Shown here one piece after another: positions 21,394 through 29,704 of a stretch of DNA of 38,778 nt. The notes beneath the pieces were generated by a model, which made no database searches, was not told where the DNA came from, and worked only from the letters and a program-made list of their open reading frames with translations. The DNA comes from JAOAFZ01 sp964407325 (GTDB lineage: Bacteria > Patescibacteriota > Microgenomatia > UBA1406 > GWC2-37-13): positions 1 through 38,778 of the forward strand of contig CAYOVA010000013.1 of assembly GCA_964407325.1 (NCBI GenBank), in the 5' to 3' direction. The stretch's first letter is position 1. Every line of letters begins with the position of its first letter. A program made the position numbers and the translations under genes.

Positions 21394-22464
21394 ATGGCAG
21401 AAAGTCCTGAACTAATACAGGCGAGTCCGGTAATAATCAAAGAGCTTCGTTTTACTGAAGGTTCTGCAGTTCCCAATAAGGATTTTGCGATTCCGAATGT
21501 CGAGACGCATATAGACCCCACCATTCGCCGTCAATTCCCCGAACATACATTCTCAACCATACCGTCAAGCAGGTATATTCTCACCCCCGAAGCACGACGT
21601 ATGCTTACAACCCGGATGTTCCCCAGTGGAGGATCCTCATTTGTGCTGAAAGGGTTTGATGAAACGATGCAGCAGGATGTTGCCTATAAAATCATGTTGC
21701 CAGGGCAAACCAGGAATGAAAAGAACGCGGAAGTGCTCCATCAGGAGGCACGTTACCTTGCGCGTCTGCCGAATCATCCTGGTTTCCCGAAAGTGTTTGA
21801 CTTGCTTGTGATGCAAATAAACGGACATGAATATCCGGCAATTGCCGAAGAATATCTGGAGAGACTGCCCGATCAATTGAGTATTGATGAAGTGATAGCT
21901 TTGGGTGAACAAATCGGAGCCGCGTTGGATGTTCTGCATAAAGTAGGTGTGCATTATGATGTTAAGGATAAAAACATCCTGAGGAGAAAAAACGGTGAGT
22001 TTGTGCTTACTGATTTTGGTTCAGCCTATTTAAAAGATAGACGATTTAATTTTAATCCAATTGGAGGGACGTATTTGTATTCAGATCCTGCTCAGGTAAA
22101 TCATCCCGATTTAGAGGAACATGAGCGGGGACAGATTAAAAACCTCGAGCAGACAGACCAGTACGGACTGGCAATGTCTATGTTTAAGTATTTAACTGGT
22201 ATGGCACCAACTCACATGCGGCGCAATTTTCTGGAAGTACCACCCGATAGTGATTTTCCAGTTGCTTTATTGCAGGTGTTCAGAAAAGCGCTTGATTGGG
22301 ATAGAACAAAACGCTATCCAACCTGTACTGAATTTGTTACCGAGCTGAACAGGGAATTACGTGTTATTCAGGAACAGGGAGAAGAAAGCACGCTGTTAAC
22401 CCTCAATAAGTTGCGGTCTTTGACTACGATTTTTGGATATACACTTCTAAACACTTCACAGTAA
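21394..22464 (+). CDS. Ser/Thr protein kinase-like protein
   Basis: A 356-residue soluble protein with a eukaryotic-type kinase domain from about residue 75. The ATP-binding Lys is in DVAYKIML (K99). The catalytic loop reads VHYDVKDKNIL: D189, K191 and N194 are in place while the usual HRD is HYD. The Mg loop is TDFGSA (D207). DQYGLAMSMFKYLTGMAP matches the following F-helix. The first ~70 residues are unlike known domains; there is no membrane helix or sensor domain. TATAAT (21381-21386) ends seven bases before this ATG. The MarR gene follows 41 bases later but has its own promoter. The substrate is unknown. Confidence 0.82.
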   Translation: MAESPELIQASPVIIKELRFTEGSAVPNKDFAIPNVETHIDPTIRRQFPEHTFSTIPSSRYILTPEARRMLTTRMFPSGGSSFVLKGFDETMQQDVAYKIMLPGQTRNEKNAEVLHQEARYLARLPNHPGFPKVFDLLVMQINGHEYPAIAEEYLERLPDQLSIDEVIALGEQIGAALDVLHKVGVHYDVKDKNILRRKNGEFVLTDFGSAYLKDRRFNFNPIGGTYLYSDPAQVNHPDLEEHERGQIKNLEQTDQYGLAMSMFKYLTGMAPTHMRRNFLEVPPDSDFPVALLQVFRKALDWDRTKRYPTCTEFVTELNRELRVIQEQGEESTLLTLNKLRSLTTIFGYTLLNTSQ

Positions 22465-22468
22465 AATA

Positions 22469-22482
22469 GTTTACATTTAAAC
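22469..22482. promoter_or_regulatory. Inverted repeat over the -35 of the MarR gene, likely operator
   Basis: GTTTA-CATT-TAAAC is a perfect five-base inverted repeat. It overlaps TTTACA (22470-22475), which is a good -35 set 17 bases before TATACT (22493-22498). Position and size fit autoregulation by the MarR-family product of the next gene. Confidence 0.6.
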
Positions 22483-22505
22483 AATTCTATGTTATACTGT
22501 TGACC

Positions 22506-22979
22506 ATGAAAAAGTTCTCCTCGCAAAACATGCGGGTTGCGGCCAAAATCCACCACCTCATGTTTCTATTGGAAAAAGAAGCAGATACCTTCCTGAGCCG
22601 TGAGCATAACCTTAGCTTTATGCAAGCCCTTATTCTTAATATTATCCGTTACCATCCTCAAACTACCCAACATTTTGTAGTACAATGCACACGGTTTACT
22701 CCTGGTGCGGTAAGTCGTCAAATTGAAATCCTGCGTGAAAAGGGAATGCTGACTCGCAAGATAAATAAGGAAAATCGTCGCGAACATGTGGTAGAGTTGA
22801 CCGAAAAAGGGATTTACAAAGTAGAAAAAGCGTTTGCTTTGCTGGAACAGAAGCTATCTCAGGTATTTACCGTAATCAGCGAAGATGAATGCAACGAAAT
22901 GAACCATATTCTGTCAAAGTTAATACAACGAATTGATCCCGACTATTACAAATTCGAGGAGACGACAGAAAAGTCGTAA
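22506..22979 (+). CDS. MarR family transcriptional regulator
   Basis: A 157-residue winged-helix protein. Residues ~30-110 form the DNA-binding domain: SFMQALILNIIRYHP, then FTPGAVSRQIEILREKGMLTRKINKENRREHVVELTEKG, the recognition helix and wing of the MarR family. Helices at both ends would form the dimer. It sits directly before the HlyD and RND genes with the same orientation, so it is the probable local repressor of the pump, relieved by a ligand. The start at 22506 follows TGTTATACT by seven bases. The gene is 54 bases from the adaptor gene. Confidence 0.88.
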   Translation: MKKFSSQNMRVAAKIHHLMFLLEKEADTFLSREHNLSFMQALILNIIRYHPQTTQHFVVQCTRFTPGAVSRQIEILREKGMLTRKINKENRREHVVELTEKGIYKVEKAFALLEQKLSQVFTVISEDECNEMNHILSKLIQRIDPDYYKFEETTEKS

Positions 22980-22991
22980 CGCACTCTGCGC

Positions 22992-23024
22992 ATAACACGG
23001 CTTATTACAGCAAAGTGTTATAAT
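22992..23024 (+). promoter_or_regulatory. Promoter of the efflux genes with an inverted repeat
   Basis: TGTTATAAT (hexamer 23019-23024) is an extended -10 nine bases before the adaptor start. ATAACAC (22992-22998) and GTGTTAT (23015-23021) form a perfect seven-base inverted repeat that overlaps the -10. It differs in sequence from the repeat at 22469, so it may bind a different protein or be chance. Confidence 0.45.
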
Positions 23025-23033
23025 ACAACGAAT

Positions 23034-24482
23034 ATGAAAGAAAAAATAACGAACGTAATAAATAGAGTTAAGAAAGGCTTTGGCATAGCAAGAAAACGTA
23101 CTCAAAAACTCATGGTTCGCTTTCCCGTGTTGAGCATGGTTGTTGTACTGCTATTTTTGCTTGCAGCAATTGCTGTTGCAAATGTAATCCGCAAACCGAA
23201 ACCGGTACCGGAAGTAAAAAAGCCGGTAAAAACGGTAAGTGTATATTCGATTGGAGAAGCTCCCTGGATTCGCGCGCAAGCTCAAGTTGAAAAATCAGGT
23301 GTTATTAAAATTGTTGCCCAAACGGCAGGAATTGTGAATAACATCCGTTTTAAAGAAGGCCAGACAGTTAACAAAGGCTCCACTCTGGCATATATCTCTT
23401 CAAACTATTCTGGTGGGAGTGCTTTAAGTGTGCAGCGCCAGATTGCCGAAAAAACATACTTTAACACTCGCGATACCTATGATGCGTCTTTGGATGCCAT
23501 ACGTAAGCAACGCCAGATCGCCGAAAAGACCGATGAAAACTCAGACCGTTTACGTGAGATTTCTCGTGAAACAAATGAAGATACGCGTTCATTACTTGAC
23601 TTGAATAATACTATCTTAGGTACTTTAAACCAGGATCTAAGCCAGCTGGAAGCAACAAACAGTGCTGATGTAAACCGGAATGCCATTCAGGCATTGCGGA
23701 CATCAAAGGCGCAGTTGCAGTCGGCTGTCAATAGCCTTGATGTTGCTGTCCGTACAGGTGAGTACCAGGCCTCCGATGAGAAACCTCCAGCGGAGTTAAG
23801 TAACCTAAGCCGCGAACTGGTGCTGCGTCAGCTTGAAGTGCAGGAAAAAGCGCTGAGCCTGAACAAGGAAATTTCTCATTTACAGTACTCGTTGGCCTTA
23901 ATTAACGAATCACTTGCCTATCCTACTGCCCCATGTGCCGGTATCGTCGAAAAGGTGCACGTAACATTCGGGGAGGCAGTAAACCCGGGTACAGTGCTGT
24001 TTACTATTAGCACCAATGAGAAAAGCGCACTGGCAGTGGCTCTGGTTTCACAGGACGTTGCTGCAAGCGTTTCAAATATAGAGCCTTCGTTGATTACCGT
24101 TCGGGGAAATACCATATCGTTGTTACCTTCGTACGTTTCTGGAGAAGCCACTGATGGTACTTTATATTCAATCTATTATGCACTACCAGAAGAGTATATC
24201 TACGACTACGGGAACGAGAGTTACCTGGAAGTTGAGATCCCGATTGGGTATGCCAATACCAGTGCTACCGTTCCGTACATTCCTCTTGATTCTGTACACC
24301 AGACTCAGGAAGGAGCCTTTGTCTATGTTGACGAAAAGGGTACTGCGGTTGGGCGGGAAGTCCAATTGGGAACCGTTTTCGGACAATATGTCGAAGTTCG
24401 TAACGGGTTACGCTCTTCGGATATGGTAATTCTTGACCGAAACGTAATCGACGGGGAAAAAGTAAAGGCAAACACACTGTAA
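23034..24482 (+). CDS. HlyD-type periplasmic adaptor-like subunit of an RND efflux pump
   Basis: A 482-residue membrane fusion protein. One N-terminal helix (about 31-50, VLSMVVVLLFLLAAIAVANV) anchors it; a lipoyl-like half domain (VKIVAQTAGIVNNIRFKEGQTVNKGSTLAYI) follows. A long coiled-coil hairpin (about 130-290) comes next, then the second lipoyl half with CAGIVEKVHVTFGEAVNPG, and beta-barrel and membrane-proximal parts (VPYIPLDSVHQTQEGAFVYV). It would couple the RND pump to the outside. No TolC-like outer channel is present, as expected for a cell without an outer membrane, so the long hairpin may reach into the cell wall. The RND gene follows after 19 bases. Confidence 0.85.
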   Translation: MKEKITNVINRVKKGFGIARKRTQKLMVRFPVLSMVVVLLFLLAAIAVANVIRKPKPVPEVKKPVKTVSVYSIGEAPWIRAQAQVEKSGVIKIVAQTAGIVNNIRFKEGQTVNKGSTLAYISSNYSGGSALSVQRQIAEKTYFNTRDTYDASLDAIRKQRQIAEKTDENSDRLREISRETNEDTRSLLDLNNTILGTLNQDLSQLEATNSADVNRNAIQALRTSKAQLQSAVNSLDVAVRTGEYQASDEKPPAELSNLSRELVLRQLEVQEKALSLNKEISHLQYSLALINESLAYPTAPCAGIVEKVHVTFGEAVNPGTVLFTISTNEKSALAVALVSQDVAASVSNIEPSLITVRGNTISLLPSYVSGEATDGTLYSIYYALPEEYIYDYGNESYLEVEIPIGYANTSATVPYIPLDSVHQTQEGAFVYVDEKGTAVGREVQLGTVFGQYVEVRNGLRSSDMVILDRNVIDGEKVKANTL

Positions 24483-24501
24483 TAATCCGAAAATATACTC
24501 T

Positions 24502-27500
24502 ATGTCTCAACAATCAGAAAACACCAAGAAGAATCCGGAAAAGTCCTATCTTGATAATCTCAAGTTCGATCCGAAACTCCAGGAAGCCTGGTGGGCAAAG
24601 TACATCGTAAATATACGCTATGTTCTTCTCCTCATCTTAACGATTCTTGTTGTTGGTCTGGCAAGCTATTTTTCATTGCCAACCCGTCTTAACCCGGAAA
24701 TTAAGATTCCGATCGTCGGGGTAACGACTATATTACCTGGTGCCGGTCCGGAAGATGTAGAATCGCTGGTAACCAAACCTCTTGAAGATGAGCTGGCGGG
24801 ATTGGAAGGGTTAACTACAATGACTTCCGGCTCGCGCGATGGCGTTTCTTCGATTACGCTTGAATTTACTTCAAACACTGATGCGGAAAAAGCCCGGCAG
24901 GATGCACAAAACGCCGTTGATTTGGTAAATGATCTCCCAGAAGATGCAACGGAACCACAGGTACAGAAATTCGATTTTGAGAACCAGCCCGTGTGGCAGT
25001 TTGTATTATATGGAAAAGATGTACAGCCGCCGGCTCTTCTTGCCTATGCCAAGCGTTTGCAGGATGCTATTGAATCGAGCAGCAAAGTAAAGGAAGTTAC
25101 TTTAAACGGGTATGAAACGCAGGAAATCCAGGTTATTGTAAAGCCGGAAAAAGCACGCGAACTGGGAATAAGTCCGACTGCTTTATTTCAATCTGTACGG
25201 GCGGCGACTGGGTCGTTTCCAGCAGGAACCATTCAGGCAAATGGATCAGCATTTAGTTTGTCGGTTGATCCACAGGTCCGAAATGTTGCTGAACTCCGAA
25301 ACCTTCGCATTACCACCGGTACCGGTGCTGATGTTACAGTAATGCGTTTGGGAGATGTTGCTGAAATTTCCGAACGCTCTGCCGCGAACGAGCCGCAATC
25401 GTTTTTTGCCGATAGCTCGGTACCGCCTTCTCGGGTGGTGAGCTTTAATGTCTTTAAAACCTCATCGTCAAATATTGACGAAGCTGAGAAAGCTATCAAA
25501 GAGATCGTTGATCGTGAGATAGAGGCAACTAACGGAACGTTTGCTGTAAAAACAACATTAAACACTGCAGAGGAAATTACCGAGCAGTTTTCTGACCTTG
25601 TGCATAACTTCCGCGACACGATTATCCTTGTCTTTATTGTGCTTGTGGCATTTCTTGGATTTCGCCAAGCACTTATTGCCAGCTTTACCATTCCGCTTAC
25701 TTTCCTTTCAGCGTTCTTTTTTATGCGGATGTTCGGCTTATCGATTAACTTTTTGACCTTATTCTCATTGCTGCTTGCCCTTGGATTGCTTATCGACGAT
25801 ACCGTAGTAACAGTCCAGGCAATGACTTCATACGACAAAACACGTAAATTTACCCCGCAGCAGACGGGTATTTTAGTTTGGAGAGACTTTATTGTTCCTA
25901 TTTGGTCAACGACCATTACTACTATTTGGGCGTTTTTACCACTGTTGCTTGCCTCCGGTATCATCGGGGAGTTCATCAAGTCAATTCCGATTGTTGTTAC
26001 CGTAACACTTATCTCTTCTACAGCGATTGCGGTGCTTGTTACACTTCCGCTGATGATTTACGTGCTCAAGCCTTCAGTGCCGCGCCGTGTAAAGATTATG
26101 ATTCAGATTGTCCTGGGCCTTGCATTGTTTGGGCTGATTATTGCTCTCTCGCCAAAAAATGCGGTTCTGCCATTTATCGTGCTAGGCTTTATCTTATTGT
26201 TTATCGTTATTCGTACAGTGGGCGGAATTCTTAGAGAACGATTTACTGCTCGGCTCAAACAAAACAAGAAACTCGATAGCGGTTTGCAGAATATAGGACG
26301 CGGCTTTTCTAACGGCTTTATTAACATGGAAGGGTTTTTGAGTGCATACGAAAAAGCAATTGCCCGAATTATCACGAGCAAGCGCTGGAGACGGGCTGTG
26401 TTGGCGATGGTAGTGCTATTTGCTATTTTCTCGTATGCACTAGTTCCTTTGGGTTTTGTGGTGAATGAGTTTTTCCCCAAATCAGATGAAGATATTTTCT
26501 ATATAAACGTAGAATATCCGCCAGGAACTTCACTGGAAAAAACAAATAAAGAAGCTGTGTATTTAACTGACCGTGTTCGCAAGTATCAGGGGGTAAAATA
26601 CGTGACCGCGGACGTGGGAACGAACATAAGTACTGATGGTGGAGGATCTGCTGCTGGAGCCAGTAATTTGCTTATGCTGACTGTTGATTTGAAGGAAAAA
26701 AATTCGATTGACCTTGCAACACAGTTCCGCCGGGATTTTGCCGATTACCAGAAAGGTGAACTGTCAGTGGTCGAGTTGTCGGGAGGACCGCCTGCGGGCT
26801 CCGATTTGCAGATCAAGTTATCTGGTGACGATTTGAGCGTGTTAAACCAGTACGCTAACAAGATTCAGGATTTTCTGGATAAGCAGGATGGCGTGATTAA
26901 TGTTCAGAAATCGATTAAGCCGGGAACAAGTAAGCTGGTCTTTGTGCCTGACTATAACCAGCTGGCAGCCAACGGGCTCAGCCAGGCTGATATAGGAGGA
27001 CAGCTGCGTACGTTCGCCAGTGGCACAACACTTGATTCAATCACTATTGGTGATGAAGAACGGGATATCGTATTCCGCTATGCTAATACCAGCCAGTCAC
27101 CGCAGTCGTTAAGCGGCTTTACCATTCAGGATAGAACCGGGAAAGCAATTCCGCTTACTTCATTGGGGCAGATTCAGCTTAAAACCAATCCAACCCTTAT
27201 TACGCGAGAAAATCAGAAACGCACTCTTTCGGTGAGTGCCGGGGTAACAGTGGGGTATTCCAGTGTGCAGATTAACCAAAAACTGGAAGAGTTTGCTCGT
27301 AATGATTTAAACTTGCCACCCGGCTACAGCTGGGCAACCGGTGGTGTGAATGAAGAAAATGCTAAGTCAGTACAATCAATTCTCCAGGCAATGATTCTTG
27401 CTTTTATTCTTATTTTTGCCAGCATGGTATTGCAATTTGGATCGTTCCGGCAGGCAGTACTGGCACTGCTGGTGATTCCATTTGCGATCTCAGGAGTATT

Positions 27501-27867
27501 TATTGTGTTTGCGGTGACTGCTACTCCTCTGTCGTTTCCTGCTCTTATCGGTGTTCTTGCGTTGTTTGGTATCGTTGTTACTCATTCAATTATGTTGCTT
27601 GATAAGATAAACCTTAATTTAGCATCCGGAATGGGCTTTACAGAATCAATCGCCGATGCGGGCGCCAGCCGTCTTGAACCAATATTGCTCACTTCTTTAC
27701 TTACCATTGTTGGCCTTGTCCCCATTACCCTTTCAGATCCCTTCTGGCGTGGACTGGGTGGTGCTATTATTGCCGGATTAATCTTTACCGGAGCCATTAA
27801 GCTATTCTTTATTCCGATTGTGTACTATATGTGGTTCCATCCTAAAAACGAAAAAGAAGGCAAATAA
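24502..27867 (+). CDS. RND family efflux transporter (HAE/AcrB-like)
   Basis: A 1121-residue proton-driven exporter. It has the two-fold RND plan: TM1, a large porter loop, TM2-TM6, then the same again. The TM4 proton-relay pair is in LALGLLIDDTVV (D432, D433). In TM10, where AcrB has an essential Lys, the sequence reads GIVVTHSIMLLDKIN, so the Lys is replaced by Thr; relatives in Gram-positive bacteria (SwrC-type) also lack it. Between the two halves (about residues 522-585) there are two extra hydrophobic segments (IMIQIVLGLALFGLIIALS and AVLPFIVLGFILLFIVI) not found in AcrB. Substrate unknown. It is likely an operon with the adaptor, under the MarR regulator. Confidence 0.92.
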   Translation: MSQQSENTKKNPEKSYLDNLKFDPKLQEAWWAKYIVNIRYVLLLILTILVVGLASYFSLPTRLNPEIKIPIVGVTTILPGAGPEDVESLVTKPLEDELAGLEGLTTMTSGSRDGVSSITLEFTSNTDAEKARQDAQNAVDLVNDLPEDATEPQVQKFDFENQPVWQFVLYGKDVQPPALLAYAKRLQDAIESSSKVKEVTLNGYETQEIQVIVKPEKARELGISPTALFQSVRAATGSFPAGTIQANGSAFSLSVDPQVRNVAELRNLRITTGTGADVTVMRLGDVAEISERSAANEPQSFFADSSVPPSRVVSFNVFKTSSSNIDEAEKAIKEIVDREIEATNGTFAVKTTLNTAEEITEQFSDLVHNFRDTIILVFIVLVAFLGFRQALIASFTIPLTFLSAFFFMRMFGLSINFLTLFSLLLALGLLIDDTVVTVQAMTSYDKTRKFTPQQTGILVWRDFIVPIWSTTITTIWAFLPLLLASGIIGEFIKSIPIVVTVTLISSTAIAVLVTLPLMIYVLKPSVPRRVKIMIQIVLGLALFGLIIALSPKNAVLPFIVLGFILLFIVIRTVGGILRERFTARLKQNKKLDSGLQNIGRGFSNGFINMEGFLSAYEKAIARIITSKRWRRAVLAMVVLFAIFSYALVPLGFVVNEFFPKSDEDIFYINVEYPPGTSLEKTNKEAVYLTDRVRKYQGVKYVTADVGTNISTDGGGSAAGASNLLMLTVDLKEKNSIDLATQFRRDFADYQKGELSVVELSGGPPAGSDLQIKLSGDDLSVLNQYANKIQDFLDKQDGVINVQKSIKPGTSKLVFVPDYNQLAANGLSQADIGGQLRTFASGTTLDSITIGDEERDIVFRYANTSQSPQSLSGFTIQDRTGKAIPLTSLGQIQLKTNPTLITRENQKRTLSVSAGVTVGYSSVQINQKLEEFARNDLNLPPGYSWATGGVNEENAKSVQSILQAMILAFILIFASMVLQFGSFRQAVLALLVIPFAISGVFIVFAVTATPLSFPALIGVLALFGIVVTHSIMLLDKINLNLASGMGFTESIADAGASRLEPILLTSLLTIVGLVPITLSDPFWRGLGGAIIAGLIFTGAIKLFFIPIVYYMWFHPKNEKEGK

Positions 27868-28497
27868 TCACGAAGTAACTTCTTCAAAACCAGCTGTGTC
27901 ATAAAACTTTGGGTCAGATTCGAGTATCAGTTCATTTGGATTTTCTACGCAGTCAATATTAACTATCCCCTCCAGGTGGTCTATCTCGTGCTGAAGTACG
28001 CGGTTCATTATTTTCCCATCTTTGGTATCATCTTTTGTTATCCATTTTTTTCGTTTTCCTTCTTCATCGTAGTAGCTGCATTCTATCCATGACGGTCTAA
28101 TCACTGGTGCAATAATCGGATTGGCGCTCATGCAGATTTCCGGGTACTTGAAGCGGATATATGATTTGTTGGTAATCTTCGGGTTGATAATGGTCATTAT
28201 TTCCATGTCCGGAGTATACACAACAGCAATTTTTTCATGTATTCCCACTTGGACTGCGCTCATACCGCGTCCATACCCGGTTAACCGGCGATATTTGCGT
28301 AAGCAATCCTTAAGATAGCGGATTTTTGCCTGGGTAGTTGGTGAAGGAATTTCTTTTACAGGAACTGGTTTTGATGGTTTTCTTAACTCGGGATACTCAC
28401 CGATTTGATACACAAACTCGGCTACTTTTACTGCCCGTTCCCATACTTTTTTTTTGTATTCAGCAAAAGGGGCTGGTTTTGGCTTCCATACGGTCAT
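27868..28497 (-). CDS. def: Peptide deformylase with altered motifs
   Basis: A 209-residue enzyme that removes the N-formyl group from new proteins. The metal site is complete: C122 in PEICMSAN and the helix QHEIDHLEG with H170, E171, H174. Motif I is GRGMSAVQVG instead of GLAAPQVG, keeping the active-site Gln (Q83), and motif II has Ile in place of the Gly of EGCLS. An N-terminal extension of about 55 residues precedes the family domain. TACAAT (minus strand, 28504-28509) ends six bases before the ATG. The stop codon directly abuts that of the RND gene. Confidence 0.88.
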   Translation of the reverse strand: MTVWKPKPAPFAEYKKKVWERAVKVAEFVYQIGEYPELRKPSKPVPVKEIPSPTTQAKIRYLKDCLRKYRRLTGYGRGMSAVQVGIHEKIAVVYTPDMEIMTIINPKITNKSYIRFKYPEICMSANPIIAPVIRPSWIECSYYDEEGKRKKWITKDDTKDGKIMNRVLQHEIDHLEGIVNIDCVENPNELILESDPKFYDTAGFEEVTS

Positions 28498-28553
28498 AGT
28501 GCAATTGTAACACGAAGAGCGGTATTTTGAGTATATATTTGATATACTATGAT

Positions 28554-29417
28554 ATGGTTAAAGATTACCAACTACTCGATTCCGGAAACCGGCGAAAGTT
28601 AGAACGCTTTGGAAGTGTTACTTTTGACCGTCCTGAACCAAAAGCCTTGTGGAAACCAGTGCTTTCAAAACAGGTATGGCAGCAGGCGGATGCTATCTAT
28701 CATCGCAGCGAACGCGGTGGGGGTAGCTGGAAATTCAATAAGCGTGTTCCTGAAAGCTGGAAAATGAGCTGGAAGGATATTACCTTCAAAATCCGAATGA
28801 CAAACTTTAAGCATATGGGTCTTTTTCCGGAACACGAAATTATCTGGGATTTTATTCAGGAGCGCATTCATGAGTACAGCAGTTCCGAAAATGGAAGTAA
28901 CAGGCAACCGCATGTTCTCAATCTGTTCGGCTACACCGGTGCTTCAACCTTAGCGGCGGCAGGGGCAGGGGCAAAAGTTACTCACGTAGATGCTTCAAAA
29001 GGGACAATAACCTGGGCGCGCGAAAATGCAGAACTGTCGCATTTGGCACAAAAACCCATTCGCTGGATCCTTGAGGATGTAGTCACCTACTGCAAGCGGG
29101 AAGTAAAACGAGGCAACAAGTACGAGGGAATTATCATCGATGCACCTGCTTTTGGACGAGGTGCAAAAGGGGAAGTCTGGAAGTTTGAAGATAACGTACT
29201 TGGTTTGCTTGATCTATGTCGAGAGCTCCTTTCGGAGAAGCCTCAATTTGTGATACTTGTTTCCTATGCAACTGAATATTCTTCAACCATTTTAGAACAG
29301 CTGTTACAGCAATACCTGGGTATGAGAAGCAGAAAAACAGAAAAAGGCGAACTCACTTTAAAGCAGAACAACAGCTCCTTTGTGTTGCCACTCTCACAAT
29401 ATGCAGTGTGGTACTAA
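28554..29417 (+). CDS. Class I SAM-dependent methyltransferase, RlmI/RlmK-like
   Basis: A 287-residue methyltransferase of the type that modifies 23S rRNA. Motif I is VLNLFGYTGASTLAAAGAGA, followed by VTHVDASKGTITWARENAEL, then motif IV-like IIIDAPAFGRG in the place of DPPxF, and the ending QNNSSFVLPLSQYAVWY. There is no N-terminal PUA domain. The target base is unknown. I choose the ATG at 28554 because TATACT (28543-28548) ends five bases upstream. The promoter area holds an inverted repeat, AGTATAT-N5-ATATACT. The gene is divergent from deformylase, and its stop abuts the convergent gene at 29418. Confidence 0.82.
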   Translation: MVKDYQLLDSGNRRKLERFGSVTFDRPEPKALWKPVLSKQVWQQADAIYHRSERGGGSWKFNKRVPESWKMSWKDITFKIRMTNFKHMGLFPEHEIIWDFIQERIHEYSSSENGSNRQPHVLNLFGYTGASTLAAAGAGAKVTHVDASKGTITWARENAELSHLAQKPIRWILEDVVTYCKREVKRGNKYEGIIIDAPAFGRGAKGEVWKFEDNVLGLLDLCRELLSEKPQFVILVSYATEYSSTILEQLLQQYLGMRSRKTEKGELTLKQNNSSFVLPLSQYAVWY

Positions 29418-29669
29418 TTACTTGAGTTTGTAATTTAGGTCTATTGTTTTATCCTTTTCTGCCATTGCTTTATCAAGAAGTTTGCATGGTGTACGAACAA
29501 ACACTGCCCTTACAACTCCGATTCCAAACGCCAGCCCCATTAAAACCAGAAGGATAATAAAAAAGGTTTTATACTCTTTTATCGTATCTGTAATATGTTT
29601 TTTCCAGCTGAACTTTTTTGAAGATGTCTTTTTTCGCAGTTTAGCCGGTATTCTTTTTTTTGCTGCCAT
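29418..29669 (-). CDS. Small basic single-pass membrane protein
   Basis: An 83-residue protein with a very basic N-terminus (AAKKRIPAKLRKKTSSKKFSWKKH), one membrane helix (about 36-58, FFIILLVLMGLAFGIGVV), and a short outer tail with one Cys. No family recognised. TGTTATTAT (hexamer minus strand, 29677-29682) ends seven bases before the ATG, which supports the gene. It is divergent from the exported protein at 29705. Confidence 0.55.
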   Translation of the reverse strand: MAAKKRIPAKLRKKTSSKKFSWKKHITDTIKEYKTFFIILLVLMGLAFGIGVVRAVFVRTPCKLLDKAMAEKDKTIDLNYKLK

Positions 29670-29704
29670 ACGTAAAATAATAACAGAAATTGATACACTA
29701 CTGT

